Shown here piece after piece: positions 34,487 to 43,953 of a stretch of 64,000 bases of DNA (position 1 is its first letter; each line of letters opens with the position of its first letter). Source of the stretch: Thermoleophilaceae bacterium (GTDB taxonomy: Bacteria; Actinomycetota; Thermoleophilia; Solirubrobacterales; Thermoleophilaceae); NCBI GenBank assembly GCA_036378175.1, contig DASUWY010000060.1:18752-82751 (forward strand), read 5' to 3'. Below the pieces are notes generated by a model, which was given only the letters and a program-made list of their open reading frames with translations, was not told the DNA's origin and ran no database searches. The translations under genes and the position numbers were made by a program.

Positions 34487-35836
34487 ATGGCAGACCAGCC
34501 GCAGACCGCCGATGACGTCAAGGCGATCGTTCAGGAGCGCGACATCCGCTTCGTCCGCTTCTGGTTCACGGACATCCTCGGACAGCTGAAGAGCTTCTCC
34601 ATCAACGCCGCGGAGCTCGACGACGCTTTCGAGGGCGGCATGGGCTTCGACGGCTCGTCGATCACGGGCTTCAACGCGATCGAGGAGTCGGACATGATCG
34701 CGATGCCCGACCCGCAGACCTTCGCGGTGCTGCCTTGGCGCCCGGAGGACAAGGGGGTGGGGCGCATCTTCTGCGACGTCGTCACGCCGAGCCGGGAGCC
34801 GTACGAGGGCGACCCTCGCTACGTCCTGCGGCGCGCGCTTCAGCGCGCGGAGTCGATGGGCTTCGACACCTTCAACGTGGGACCCGAGCTCGAATACTTC
34901 TACTTCCGCAGCGCGCGCCCGGTGGACGGCCATCCGGAGATCCTCGACGAGGGCGGCTACTTCGACCTCACCACGCTCGACGCCGGCTCGGACGTGCGGC
35001 GCGAGACCGTGCTCGCCCTCGAGGAGCTGGGCATCCACGTGGAGTACACCCACCACGAGGTGGGGCCGTCGCAGCACGAGATCGACATGCGCTACGCCCC
35101 GGCGCTGAAGATGGCGGACGACTGCATGACCTACCGCATCACGGTCAAGGAGTACGCCATGAAGTACGGCTGGCATGCGACCTTCATGCCCAAGCCGCTG
35201 TTCGGCGAGAACGGCTCCGGCATGCACACGCACCAGTCGCTCTTCACCGAGGGCCGCAACGCCTTCTACGACGCCGACGACCAGTACTTCCTGTCGCCGG
35301 TCGGCAAGGCGTTCATCGCCGGCCAGCTCAAGCACGCGCGCGAGATCTCCTCGATCTTCGCCCAGTGGGTGAACTCGTACAAGCGGCTCGTGCCGGGCTA
35401 CGAGGCGCCGGTGTACTGCGCCTGGTCGCGCCGCAACCGGTCCGCGCTCGTCCGGGTGCCGCTGTACCACCCCGGCAAGGAGCAGGCCACGCGCATGGAG
35501 CTCCGCTGCCCGGACCCGGCGTGCAACCCGTACCTCACCTTCGCCACCCTGCTGATGGCCGGGCTCGAGGGAATCGAGAAGGGCTACGAGCTGCCGGAGC
35601 CGATGGAGAAGAACCTCTACCACCTGTCTCCCGACGAGCGGAAGCGGCTCGGCATCGAGCAGCTGCCTGAGACGCTCGGGGAGGCGATCGAGCTCACATC
35701 CGAGTCCGAGCTCGTGCTGCGGACGCTTGGCGAGCACATGTTCAACCGCTACGTCGAGATCAAGCGGCAGGAGTGGGAGGACTACCGGATCCAGGTCTCG
35801 CGGTGGGAGCTGGACCGGTACATGGCGATCCTGTAG
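34487..35836 (+). CDS. glnA: Glutamine synthetase type I
   Basis: A 449-residue GS-I enzyme that makes glutamine from glutamate, ammonia and ATP. Signatures: FDGSSITGF (about 54-62), GPELEYFYF with metal ligands, [36 protein letters not shown] and NLYHLSPDE with the Tyr that is adenylylated in regulated forms. ATG at 34487 follows GAAGGAG. The length is at the short end of GS-I. Together with gltBD it gives the GS-GOGAT route. Confidence 0.95.
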   Translation: MADQPQTADDVKAIVQERDIRFVRFWFTDILGQLKSFSINAAELDDAFEGGMGFDGSSITGFNAIEESDMIAMPDPQTFAVLPWRPEDKGVGRIFCDVVTPSREPYEGDPRYVLRRALQRAESMGFDTFNVGPELEYFYFRSARPVDGHPEILDEGGYFDLTTLDAGSDVRRETVLALEELGIHVEYTHHEVGPSQHEIDMRYAPALKMADDCMTYRITVKEYAMKYGWHATFMPKPLFGENGSGMHTHQSLFTEGRNAFYDADDQYFLSPVGKAFIAGQLKHAREISSIFAQWVNSYKRLVPGYEAPVYCAWSRRNRSALVRVPLYHPGKEQATRMELRCPDPACNPYLTFATLLMAGLEGIEKGYELPEPMEKNLYHLSPDERKRLGIEQLPETLGEAIELTSESELVLRTLGEHMFNRYVEIKRQEWEDYRIQVSRWELDRYMAIL

Positions 35837-35845
35837 CTCCGCGCG

Positions 35846-36466
35846 CTAGGCGGGCCGTGTGAACTCGGCCCGCCAGCGGTGGGCCCCGGGCTCGTCCGGA
35901 ACCGGAATCGCGTCGATGCGCTGAGGCTCGAGCCCGCCGGCGGCGAAGGCCTCGACGTCCGCGCGCGTGAGCGGCCACGGCGGGCCTGCCACCGGATCCT
36001 CGTCCTCCCCGAGCGCCCGCGCGATCACGAGCAACATGCCGCCAGCCGCCACGAAGTCACCCACGGCGGCGATCGCCGTGGCCCGCGCGGTGCGCGGCAG
36101 CGACTGCACCGTGATGCTCTCCACCACGAGGTCGAAGGCGCGGCTCCAGTGCCGGGGCGGTTCGAGCAGGTTCGCCACGATGTATTCCACCCGGGAGTCT
36201 GGGAAGCGCTCGCTCGCCATACGCAGGGCAGTGGAGGAGACGTCGAACGCAACGGTCTGGAAGCCGAGGCCGGCGACCAGCTCGGCGTCCGCGCCCAACC
36301 CGGCACCCACCACGAGCGCGCGGCGCCCGCGTCCATCGGGTGCTCGCCTCTCAACCCAGTCCGCGAGCAGCGGATGCGGACCGCCGCGATCCCACGGCAC
36401 CACCGCCTCGCCGCTCGCCGCGGCGGAATAGAGGCGTTCGAACCAGGCGGTGGGATCTTCGGTCAT
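35846..36466 (-). CDS. Class I SAM-dependent methyltransferase
   Basis: A 206-residue methyltransferase: motif I ALVVGAGLGADAELVAGLG, motif II with acidic residue in TVAFDVSSTAL, and VEYIVANLLEPP. The C-terminal region holds the Rossmann sheet end (HRWRAEFTRPA). Substrate unknown; the closest feel is to the TPMT/thiopurine-like group (PWDRGGPHPLL). ATG at 36466 leaves 22 bp to the divergent F420-type oxidoreductase gene; the longer ORF to 36655 crosses into that gene. Confidence 0.86.
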   Translation of the reverse strand: MTEDPTAWFERLYSAAASGEAVVPWDRGGPHPLLADWVERRAPDGRGRRALVVGAGLGADAELVAGLGFQTVAFDVSSTALRMASERFPDSRVEYIVANLLEPPRHWSRAFDLVVESITVQSLPRTARATAIAAVGDFVAAGGMLLVIARALGEDEDPVAGPPWPLTRADVEAFAAGGLEPQRIDAIPVPDEPGAHRWRAEFTRPA

Positions 36467-36488
36467 CCGCCTACGATGTGCTCCGCTC

Positions 36489-37409
36489 GTGCATCCAGCT
36501 CCGTCGAACTCTGGCAGCCCGAGACCGCTGCGCGTCGGGATCCAGCTTCCGGAGGTGGAGCGGGAGGTGCGCTGGCCGGAGTACGTGGCCATGGCGCGGG
36601 CCGCGGAGGACGTGGGATTCGACTCGATCTGGGTGGGCGACCACCTGCTGTACACCGACGCCGACCGCGGCGAGCGCGGGCCCTGGGAAGCCTGGACGCT
36701 GCTGGCGGGCCTGGCCGCTGTGACCGAGCGTGTGGAGCTCGGGCCCCTGGTGGCGTGTGCCAGCTTTCACCCGCCCGGGCTCATCGCGAAGATGGCGGCC
36801 ACGCTCGCTGAGGTGAGCGGCGGCCGCTTCATGCTCGGCCTCGGCGCCGGCTGGAACGAGCGCGAGTACCGCGCCTTCGGGCTCCCGTACGACCACCGAG
36901 TGTCGCGCTTCGAGGAGGCGTTCGAGATCGTGCGGCGGATGCTCGCCGGCGAGCGCGTCACGCTCAGCGGCCGCTACTGGCAGGCAGACGACGCGGTGCT
37001 GCTGCCACGGCCCGCGCGCCCGCCGCGGTTGATGGTCGGGAGCAACGGCCGGCGCATGCTCTCGATCACGCTCCCTCACGTTCAGGCGTGGAACACGTGG
37101 TACGAGCACTTCGGCAACAGCGTGGAGGGCTTCGCGGAGCTGAACGAACGGATCAGCGAGGCTGCCCGTGCAGCGGGGCGCGAGCCGAGCGAGATCGAGC
37201 GCAGCGCCTGTGTGCTTGTGGTGCTGGACCCGTCCGCGGGCGAGCGCGTTCCGAGGGGAGATCTGACCCCCGTCGAGGGCGCGCCGGAGTGCGTTGCGGA
37301 GCACCTCCGCGGCCTGGCGGGTGCCGGGGCCGACGAGGCGATCCTCGTGCTGAGCCCGATCAACGAGCGATCGATCCGCGAGCTCGGGAAGGCCCTTGCC
37401 CTGCTCTGA
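36489..37409 (+). CDS. LLM-class F420-dependent oxidoreductase
   Basis: A 306-residue luciferase-like (TIM-barrel) oxidoreductase. Landmarks: VGIQLPEVEREVRWPEYV, GFDSIWVGDHLLY, ELGPLVACASFHPPGLIAKM, GGRFMLGLGAGWNEREYRAFG and RPPRLMVGSNGRRML. It probably uses F420 rather than FMN, given the family and the fgd gene at 6 kb. Substrate unknown. The GTG start at 36489 follows TACGAT by 11 bp. It ends 1 bp before the convergent GyrI-like gene. Confidence 0.87.
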   Translation: MHPAPSNSGSPRPLRVGIQLPEVEREVRWPEYVAMARAAEDVGFDSIWVGDHLLYTDADRGERGPWEAWTLLAGLAAVTERVELGPLVACASFHPPGLIAKMAATLAEVSGGRFMLGLGAGWNEREYRAFGLPYDHRVSRFEEAFEIVRRMLAGERVTLSGRYWQADDAVLLPRPARPPRLMVGSNGRRMLSITLPHVQAWNTWYEHFGNSVEGFAELNERISEAARAAGREPSEIERSACVLVVLDPSAGERVPRGDLTPVEGAPECVAEHLRGLAGAGADEAILVLSPINERSIRELGKALALL

Positions 37410-37865
37410 TCAGCGCAGGGGCAGGTAGATCTCGGTGAGGCGCTTGGAGGCGTCCGGCTCCGTGGCCGGATTGGTCACGTAGCTCTCCCAGAACGGCCCC
37501 GAGGCCTCCTCACCAAGGTCCCTCACCGACTCGCCGAGCTGCTCGCACGCTGCCCGCAGTTGCGAGTAGGGGCCATAGTGGCTCCACACCGCCACCCGGC
37601 CGCCGGGCAGGCTCCCGTGCTCGGCGCCGTCCAGCGCCCCAGCCTCGGCGGGCACCGGCACGCCCAGCTCAACCTCGAATGGATCGTCCGTGCTGAGGTA
37701 GCGCACGAACGGCGGTCCCGCGGGCGTGACGCCCAGTTGCCGGAGGCTCGCGAACAGCGCGGGAAACGTCCGGTCGACCACCTTGGCGAGCTGGTCCGGC
37801 GGCGTGACTTCGTGCCGCACGGCCGTGGGCTGCGCCGCGAGGTCGCGTATCTCGATCGCGCGCAT
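37410..37865 (-). CDS. GyrI-like small-molecule binding domain protein
   Basis: A 151-residue stand-alone GyrI-like/AraC-effector-binding domain protein: AVRHEVTPPDQLAKVVDRTF, GPPFVRYLSTDD.FEVELGVPV, GGRVAVWSHYGPYSQL and ending LTEIYLPLR. Such domains bind drugs or other amphipathic ligands. The MFS exporter gene is 3 bp upstream of its start on the same strand, so a combined drug-binding and export role is plausible. No DNA-binding part is attached. Confidence 0.86.
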   Translation of the reverse strand: MRAIEIRDLAAQPTAVRHEVTPPDQLAKVVDRTFPALFASLRQLGVTPAGPPFVRYLSTDDPFEVELGVPVPAEAGALDGAEHGSLPGGRVAVWSHYGPYSQLRAACEQLGESVRDLGEEASGPFWESYVTNPATEPDASKRLTEIYLPLR

Positions 37866-37868
37866 TGA

Positions 37869-39314
37869 TCACGCCTCCGAGTACGCGGGATCGCCCGCGG
37901 CCGCCTGGGCGGCCGCGCGCTTCTCGGACTGCATGACCGTGAGCACGACCACGAGCGCCGCGAGGCACAGCGCCGCCCCGATCAGGAATGCCACGTGGTA
38001 ACCGCCGGTGAGCGCCGCGGCCGTGCTCTTGCCCGCCTGCTCGAGATGGCTGGTGCGGGTGGCGGAGACGGTGGCCAGCACCGCGAGCCCGAGCGCGCCG
38101 CCCACCTGGGCGGACGTGTTCACGAGGCCGGACGCGAGACCCGCGTCCTGCGGCGTCGCGCCCGACATCGCCAGCGTCATGAGGGATGGGAAGGACACTC
38201 CGATGCCGAGCGCAATGACGATCATCGTGGGCAGGACGTCGCGCCAGTAGTCGCCATCGACGGGGACGCGCGCGAAGAGCGCGAGGCCGGCGCCGATCAG
38301 GAGCAGGCCCGGGATCAGCGCATTGCGCGCGCCGAAGCGCGTGATGATCGGCTCCGAGAATCGCAGCGACAGCGTGCCCATCACGAGCGTGGCCGGGAGG
38401 AACGCGAGGCCGATCTGCAGAGCGTCGTAGCCGAGCACGCGCTGCATGTAGAGCGCGCCGAGGAAGAACATGCCGAACATCCCCGCCACGAGCAGCGCCT
38501 GCACCGCGTTGGCTCCGGAGACGTTGCGGGACCGGAAGATGCGCAGCGGGATCAGCGGGTTGCGGGCGGTTGCCTCCCGGGCGATGAACGCCACGAGCAG
38601 CGCGAGCGACAGCGCCGCGAAGAGCAGCGTGGTGGTGGCGCCCCAACCGTCCTCGGCCGCGGGCTTGACGATCGTGTAGACGCCGACCATCAGCGAACTT
38701 GTGATGAGCACCGCACCGGGGATGTCGGCGCCCTGCCCGAGGCCGATGCCCTTGTCGTTGTCGATCAGCCGCGACGCGAGCAGCCCGGTGGCGATCCCGA
38801 TCGGCACGTTGATGAAGAAGATCCAGTGCCAGTTGATGGCCTGAGTGAGCACGCCGCCCGCGAGCAGCCCGACGGACCCGCCGGCCGAGGCCACGAAGCC
38901 GTACACGCCGATCGCCTTCGCCTGCTCCCGCGGGTTCGGGAACATCGTCACGATCATGCCGAGCACCACCGCGGACGTGAGCGCACCCGCCACGCCCTGC
39001 ACGAAGCGCGCGGCCACGATCATGGCCTGGCTGTCGGCGAAGCCGCAGAACGCGGACGACACCGTAAACAGCGTGAGGCCATACATGAAGATGCGCTTGC
39101 GCCCGAGGATGTCGCCGAAGCGGCCGGCGAGGAGCAACAGGCCGCCGAACGCGATCAGGTACGCGTTCACCACCCAGGCCAGGCCCGACTGCGAGAAGCC
39201 GAGATCGTTCTGGATCGACGGCAGCGCGACGTTCACGACCGTCACGTCGAGCACGATCATCAGCACGCCGGCGCACAGCACGTACAGCGCGAGCCAGCGG
39301 GTCCGGTCAGGCAT
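37869..39314 (-). CDS. MFS multidrug exporter, DHA2 (EmrB/QacA) family
   Basis: A 481-residue, 14-helix proton-driven exporter. Motifs: LDVTVVNVALPSIQNDLG in helix 1, GRFGDILGRKRIF (motif A), ARFVQGVAGAL (motif B) and GPSVGL-type antiporter motif C in GGSVGLLAGGVL. ATG at 39314 is chosen because AAGGAG lies 7 bp upstream; in-frame starts at 39338 and 39383 lack such a site. The downstream GyrI-like gene is coupled. Substrate unknown. Confidence 0.9.
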   Translation of the reverse strand: MPDRTRWLALYVLCAGVLMIVLDVTVVNVALPSIQNDLGFSQSGLAWVVNAYLIAFGGLLLLAGRFGDILGRKRIFMYGLTLFTVSSAFCGFADSQAMIVAARFVQGVAGALTSAVVLGMIVTMFPNPREQAKAIGVYGFVASAGGSVGLLAGGVLTQAINWHWIFFINVPIGIATGLLASRLIDNDKGIGLGQGADIPGAVLITSSLMVGVYTIVKPAAEDGWGATTTLLFAALSLALLVAFIAREATARNPLIPLRIFRSRNVSGANAVQALLVAGMFGMFFLGALYMQRVLGYDALQIGLAFLPATLVMGTLSLRFSEPIITRFGARNALIPGLLLIGAGLALFARVPVDGDYWRDVLPTMIVIALGIGVSFPSLMTLAMSGATPQDAGLASGLVNTSAQVGGALGLAVLATVSATRTSHLEQAGKSTAAALTGGYHVAFLIGAALCLAALVVVLTVMQSEKRAAAQAAAGDPAYSEA

Positions 39315-39470
39315 GTTCAGCTCCTTGCTTTCGCTCATCGGAGATTGAGACCGGGCATGGGTCGGGGATTCATCGGTGGGCATGAACGAGCGAGGCTAGG
39401 AGCGGTGGCGGCGGGCGCCCGTACGGGTAACTCCCGAACGGACGACCTGAGCCGAACGTACACTGCGCGT

Positions 39471-39731
39471 GTGTGCGTCGTGAGATTGCGCGGTCCGCTG
39501 AAGCAGCTCGCAGGGGGCGAGGCCGACCACCCGATCGATGGCGCCACGGTGGTGGAGGTCCTGCGCGAGCTCGAGCGCTCCCGGCCCGCGCTCGACGGCT
39601 GGATCCTGGACGAGCGCGGACTGATCCGCCGCCACATCAACGTCTTCGTGAACGGTGAGCAGGAGAGGGAGGACTCGCAGGTCGAGCCGAGTGACCGGAT
39701 CGACATCCTCCCCGCGATCTCAGGAGGTTGA
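39471..39731 (+). CDS. MoaD/ThiS-family small sulfur carrier
   Basis: An 86-residue ubiquitin-like protein (VRLRGPLKQLAGG, ATVVEVLRELER, IDILPAISGG) ending in the Gly-Gly tail that is adenylated and thiolated in sulfur transfer. Start GTG 39471; GTG 39480 is equally possible. A long ORF extending to 37995 is the shadow of the exporter. The following BNR-repeat gene begins 7 bp later. This pairing recurs in Actinobacteria and its meaning is unclear. FdhD at 28 kb is another sulfur-transfer protein for the molybdenum cofactor. Confidence 0.85.
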   Translation: MCVVRLRGPLKQLAGGEADHPIDGATVVEVLRELERSRPALDGWILDERGLIRRHINVFVNGEQEREDSQVEPSDRIDILPAISGG

Positions 39732-39738
39732 CCGCCGG

Positions 39739-40809
39739 ATGACAGAAGTTCTCGTGGGTACCAAGAAGGGCCTGTTCGTGCTCGAGGGCGAGCCCGGGTC
39801 GGAGTTCGAGGTGAAGGCGCGCGCGTTCGCCGGGCTGCCGGTGGAATACGCGATGCGCGACCCCCGCAGCGGCCGCCTGCTGGCATCGGTGACGAACGCC
39901 TTCTACGGGCCGAAGATCTTCTACACGGACGCGGACCCGAACGGGGAGTGGGAGCAGGCGCAGGGCGTCGCGCTACCGGAGGGCGGCGACGAGGCGCTCG
40001 AGCGCATCTGGACGATCGTGGCGGGCGAGGACGACCAGACCGTGTACGCGGGCGGCGATCCTGGTGTGCTGTTCGAGAGTCGCGACGGCGGTCTGAATTG
40101 GGAGCTCAACCGTTCCCTGTGGGAGCACCCCACGCGCCCCGACTGGACGCCAGGTGGCGGTGGCCTCTGCCTGCACTCGATCGTTCCCTGGCCAGGCGAC
40201 CCGGACAAGCTCACGCTGGGCCTCTCGGCGGTGGGCATCTGGCTCACCGACGACGGCGGCAAGACCTGGCGCCACGGCAACCGCGGCATCCGGCCGCGCT
40301 ACCTCCCGGACGACGCTCCCGAGGACACGATCCAGCTCTGCATTCACAACGTGCACCGTGCGCCCAAGCGGCCGGAGCGCCTGTTCATGCAGTTCCACGG
40401 TGGCGTGTTCCGCTCCGACGACGCGGGCGAGAACTGGACGAGCATCGCCGACGGGCTGCCGTCGGACTTCGGCTTCCCGCTCGTGGTGGACCCGGACGAT
40501 CCGGACAGCGCGTACGTGATCCCGCTCGTGGCCGACATGGATCGCGTGACCCCGGAGGGCCGCGTGCGCGTGTACGAGACGCGGGACGCCGGCGCGAGCT
40601 GGACGCCGCGCGGCGACGGCCTGCCGAGCGAGCACGCTTACCTCACCGTGCTGCGCCAGGCCTTCGGCCGTGCCGGCGGCGGCGACCAGCTCGAGCTCTA
40701 CTTCGGCGCCACCTCCGGGGAGGTGTTCGGCTCAGGCGACGCTGGCGCGACCTGGTTCACCGCGGCGAGCCACCTGCCGCCGGTCTTCTCGGTACGCACC
40801 TCGGGCTGA
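39739..40809 (+). CDS. BNR/sortilin-like beta-propeller protein, predicted cytoplasmic
   Basis: A 356-residue propeller with several Asp-box turns: ESRDGGLNWEL, LTDDGGKTWRHG, RSDDAGENWTSI, ETRDAGASWTPR and GSGDAGATWFTA. No signal peptide is visible, unlike secreted sialidases, so it probably acts inside the cell. It starts 7 bp after the MoaD/ThiS stop, with AGGAGG upstream, and is probably co-translated with it. Its 3' end overlaps the convergent membrane-protein gene by 78 bp. Confidence 0.83.
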   Translation: MTEVLVGTKKGLFVLEGEPGSEFEVKARAFAGLPVEYAMRDPRSGRLLASVTNAFYGPKIFYTDADPNGEWEQAQGVALPEGGDEALERIWTIVAGEDDQTVYAGGDPGVLFESRDGGLNWELNRSLWEHPTRPDWTPGGGGLCLHSIVPWPGDPDKLTLGLSAVGIWLTDDGGKTWRHGNRGIRPRYLPDDAPEDTIQLCIHNVHRAPKRPERLFMQFHGGVFRSDDAGENWTSIADGLPSDFGFPLVVDPDDPDSAYVIPLVADMDRVTPEGRVRVYETRDAGASWTPRGDGLPSEHAYLTVLRQAFGRAGGGDQLELYFGATSGEVFGSGDAGATWFTAASHLPPVFSVRTSG

Positions 40810-41385
40810 GGCAATTCCGGCCACCAGCACCCAGATGTAGAACAGCGACGGCGGGAACTGGGCCACGCCTGCCTTTGGCACCGCCATCACCACGAGAATC
40901 AGCGCGGCGAGCACGAGGGCGGTTCGCCTGAGCCAGCCGCTCACAGGCGCGGTGGCGAGCACCGCGGCCGCAAGGCCCCAGCTCGCGATGTAGAGGAACT
41001 CCTGGAGGTAGAACAGCGTGAGCGTCTGCTGAGCGTCCATGCCGTGCCCGGCGCGGTAGTCGAGCACGCACGTTGTGGCCACGTTCACCAGGATCACGCC
41101 GACGTACGCGGCCACGGCGGCCATGCCGGCCCCTCGGAATTCACCGTTGCGCGAGCGGTAGAGCCAGGTGGCGAAGACCACGAACGCCGCCATCGACAGG
41201 AACGTCATGTAGCTGCCCACCCACGCGCCGGTTCCGATGGGGTCGGCATAGCCCTTCACAATCTTCGCAGCCGAGTCCGAGAGCGTGAGCGTCGGGCCGC
41301 TGCCGATCGCAAAGCCGCCAAAGCTGAGGAGCGTGAACAGCACGCCGCAGAGCGGGCCGATTCGAGACAGGCGGTCTTCGTTCAT
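40732..41385 (-). CDS. Polytopic membrane protein, unknown function
   Basis: A 217-residue protein with about six membrane helices (first about 10-28, last about 178-196), resembling DUF4386-type proteins only loosely. ATG at 41385 has an excellent AAGGAGG ribosome site. It ends inside the BNR-protein gene on the other strand (78-bp tail-to-tail overlap). The C-terminal 25 residues, within the overlap, are basic and may be dispensable. Confidence 0.75.
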   Translation of the reverse strand: MNEDRLSRIGPLCGVLFTLLSFGGFAIGSGPTLTLSDSAAKIVKGYADPIGTGAWVGSYMTFLSMAAFVVFATWLYRSRNGEFRGAGMAAVAAYVGVILVNVATTCVLDYRAGHGMDAQQTLTLFYLQEFLYIASWGLAAAVLATAPVSGWLRRTALVLAALILVVMAVPKAGVAQFPPSLFYIWVLVAGIASARGAYREDRRQVARRGEPGRASVA

Positions 41386-41550
41386 GCGAGTCCTCCTTGG
41401 GGGTTGACACGGGTGAAACTAAGCGCGAGCGGCGTCCATTTCGTCTGGAAACCAGGGGATTTTGCCCTCTGCCGGAAGGGCGATCTTCGGCGGCCGGATA
41501 TCGGCCACGCGGCAGATGAAAATGCCGCGGCGCGCGGTTAGGTTTGAGTC

Positions 41551-42213
41551 GTGAGCACGCGCATCCTGATCGCGGACGACCAGTCGCTCGTCCGGGCCGG
41601 CTTCCGCAAGCTGCTCGAGTCCGCGCCGGACATCGAGGTGGTGGGGGAGGCGGCCGATGGCGAGGAGGCGGTGGAGCAGGCGCGGCGGCTGCTCCCCAAC
41701 CTCGTGCTGATGGACATCCGGATGCCCCGCGTCGATGGCATCGAGGCCACGCGCCGGCTCACGAGCGACGGCGACGGCACGCGCGTGCTCATCCTCACCA
41801 CCTTCGGACTCGACGACTACGTGTACGACGCCCTGCGCGCGGGTGCGAGCGGCTTCATGCTGAAGGACGCGCCGCCGGAGGAGCTGCTCGCGGCGATCGA
41901 GGTGATCGCCCGCGGCGATGCCCTGATCGCACCGGCGGTCACGCGTGCCGTGATCGAGGAGTTCACCCGCCGCTCACCGGCGCCCAAGCCACCGGCTCCC
42001 GTCCTCGACGAGCTCACGGCGCGCGAGCGCGAGGTGCTGGAGCTGCTGGCGCAGGGCCTGTCGAACGGCGAGATAGCCGAGCGCCTGGTCGTGTCCGGCG
42101 GAACCGTGAAGACGCACGTGGCGCACGTGCTGGCAAAGCTCGGCCTGAGGGACCGCGTGCAGGCTGTGATCCTGGCCTACGAGTCCGGCCTGGTAACCCC
42201 CGGCGGCGGCTAG
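41551..42213 (+). CDS. NarL/FixJ-type response regulator (orphan)
   Basis: A 220-residue two-domain regulator: receiver with Asp9-Asp10, phosphoacceptor Asp55 (LVLMDIRMPR), LTTFGLDDY and FMLKDAP (Lys near 107), then a LuxR helix-turn-helix (LTAREREVLELLAQGLSNGE, VVSGGTVKTHVAHVL). No sensor kinase gene is adjacent, so it is an orphan here. GTG at 41551 follows TAGGTT by 6 bp with no ribosome site, so the transcript is predicted leaderless. Confidence 0.92.
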   Translation: MSTRILIADDQSLVRAGFRKLLESAPDIEVVGEAADGEEAVEQARRLLPNLVLMDIRMPRVDGIEATRRLTSDGDGTRVLILTTFGLDDYVYDALRAGASGFMLKDAPPEELLAAIEVIARGDALIAPAVTRAVIEEFTRRSPAPKPPAPVLDELTAREREVLELLAQGLSNGEIAERLVVSGGTVKTHVAHVLAKLGLRDRVQAVILAYESGLVTPGGG

Positions 42214-42327
42214 AGCCGCTCTTTTGCAGAGCTTTCGAGCGCCCCTGCTGGGCAAGTTCGCCGCGCTCGCAGCGGCCCCTGCGGGCGGTGAGAGGCTAGG
42301 CAGCGGACTCGATCGATAGGAGGACCT

Positions 42328-43923
42328 ATGGAAACCACGCACGGCTCCGAGAGCTACTTCGTGCTCGGAGAGGGACTCCTTGCAGAGAGCGTCGGCGGGC
42401 GAAACGGCCAGGTGCCCAGGGCGCTCGCGGTCGCGGCCCTGGCGGGGACCGTTCCGCCCTTCCGCTTCTCCCGGATGGGGCCGAAGGGCACCGGCCATCA
42501 GCTCGGCGATCCACTTCGGAAGAAGCTCGCCGGCGCCATGGCGGTGGGCGGCGGAGGCCATGGGTCGATTCCAGCCGGCTTCACCTACCTCGGGCAGTTC
42601 ATCGACCACGACCTGACGTTCGACAAGACCACGGTGATGTTCGGGGCGAACATCTCTGCCACGCAGCTGCTGCAGGGCCGCTCGCCGGCCCTCGACCTCG
42701 ACTCGCTGTACGGCGCGGGACCCACCGACCCCGTATCCGCCAAGTTCTACGAGGCCGACGGAGTGCACCTCAAGACTGGCAAGGCCGAGCCGGGGAGCAT
42801 CGCCGTGAGCGTCAACGGCTTCGACCTCCCGCGTGGCGCGGGCACGAGCGCGGCGGCCAAGCGCCGGGCGATCATCCCGGACAAGCGCAACGACGAGAAC
42901 CTGGCCGTGGCGCAGATCCACTGCGCGATGATCCGCTTCCACAACCGCGTGGTGGACACGCTTCCGTCCGCGCTCCCGCCGGCCGTGAAGTTCGCGCAGG
43001 CGAAGGAGCTCGTGACCAAGCACTACCAGTGGATGATCAAGACCGACTTCCTGCCCCGCATCTGCGCGCAGGGGGTGGTGAACGACGTCTTCAACAATGG
43101 ACGCAAGATCTTCGAGGTGGGCGCCGTGCCCACGGACGTGCCCACGATGCCGATCGAGTTCTCGGTGGCGTCGTACCGGCTCGGCCACTCGATGGTGCGG
43201 CCCGCGTACAACTGGAACAAGAACTTCGACTTCGGTGGCGGCACGCTCGACCTCCTGTTCACGTTCACCGGGCTGAGTGGCGACCTCGGCCTTGGCCCAC
43301 GGTTGCCAGACATCTGGATCGCTGACTTCCGGCGGCTCTACGACTTCAGCGAGGCAGGGCGCGCCGACCTCACGGTGCCGGCCAACAAGTTCAACCGAGC
43401 CATGCGGATCGACACGCTGATCGCGAACCCGCTGAAGCACCTGCCGTCCGGCTCGTTCGGCGACCCGTCGGTGGGACCGAACGATCCTCGGGCCAACCTC
43501 GCCTTCCGCAACCTCACGCGGGCGAAGATGGTCAGGCTCGCCACCGGCCAGCAGATGGCCACCTTCGTGAAGAGCAAGGGCGTGAACGTGACCAAGCTCA
43601 CCAAGGCGCAGCTCCGCGACGGCAAGAACGGAGCGAAGCTCGACTCCCTCACCGGGCAGCAGCGCGACGCGCTCCTGAAGGACACGCCGCTGTGGTTCTA
43701 CATCCTCCGTGAGGCTGAGTTGAACGGCGGCCGGCTGAAGGGCGTAGGCGCGCGCATTGTGGCCGAGACCTTCCAGCGGGCGATGGAGGGAAGCGAGTTC
43801 TCGATCGTCCGCGACACGGCGTTCAAGCCGAGCCTCGGGCCGAACAACTCGACCTTCCGCATGGTCGACCTGCTCCTCTTCGCGTTCGAGGGGAAGAAGA
43901 AGCTGCTCGCTCCCACCGGTTAG
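42328..43923 (+). CDS. Animal-type haem peroxidase (peroxidase-cyclooxygenase superfamily)
   Basis: A 531-residue haem peroxidase. The distal FIDHDLTFD contains His94 with Asp93 in the position that is ester-linked to haem in mammalian enzymes. A later stretch reads MIRFHNRVV, where the family usually has REHN. The proximal His lies in YRLGHSMVRP (about 288). No signal peptide is evident. TAGGAGG precedes ATG 42328. It ends 30 bp from a convergent exported propeller-protein gene. Substrate unknown; bacterial relatives may make hypohalous species or oxidise phenols. Confidence 0.88.
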   Translation: METTHGSESYFVLGEGLLAESVGGRNGQVPRALAVAALAGTVPPFRFSRMGPKGTGHQLGDPLRKKLAGAMAVGGGGHGSIPAGFTYLGQFIDHDLTFDKTTVMFGANISATQLLQGRSPALDLDSLYGAGPTDPVSAKFYEADGVHLKTGKAEPGSIAVSVNGFDLPRGAGTSAAAKRRAIIPDKRNDENLAVAQIHCAMIRFHNRVVDTLPSALPPAVKFAQAKELVTKHYQWMIKTDFLPRICAQGVVNDVFNNGRKIFEVGAVPTDVPTMPIEFSVASYRLGHSMVRPAYNWNKNFDFGGGTLDLLFTFTGLSGDLGLGPRLPDIWIADFRRLYDFSEAGRADLTVPANKFNRAMRIDTLIANPLKHLPSGSFGDPSVGPNDPRANLAFRNLTRAKMVRLATGQQMATFVKSKGVNVTKLTKAQLRDGKNGAKLDSLTGQQRDALLKDTPLWFYILREAELNGGRLKGVGARIVAETFQRAMEGSEFSIVRDTAFKPSLGPNNSTFRMVDLLLFAFEGKKKLLAPTG

Positions 43924-43953
43924 GAGGAGCGAGCAGCCGACTTCTCACTCCCG

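Noticed and set aside
37995..39470. Long plus-strand extension upstream of the MoaD/ThiS gene
   Set aside because: It is the antisense shadow of the MFS exporter; only the last 86 residues are a real protein.
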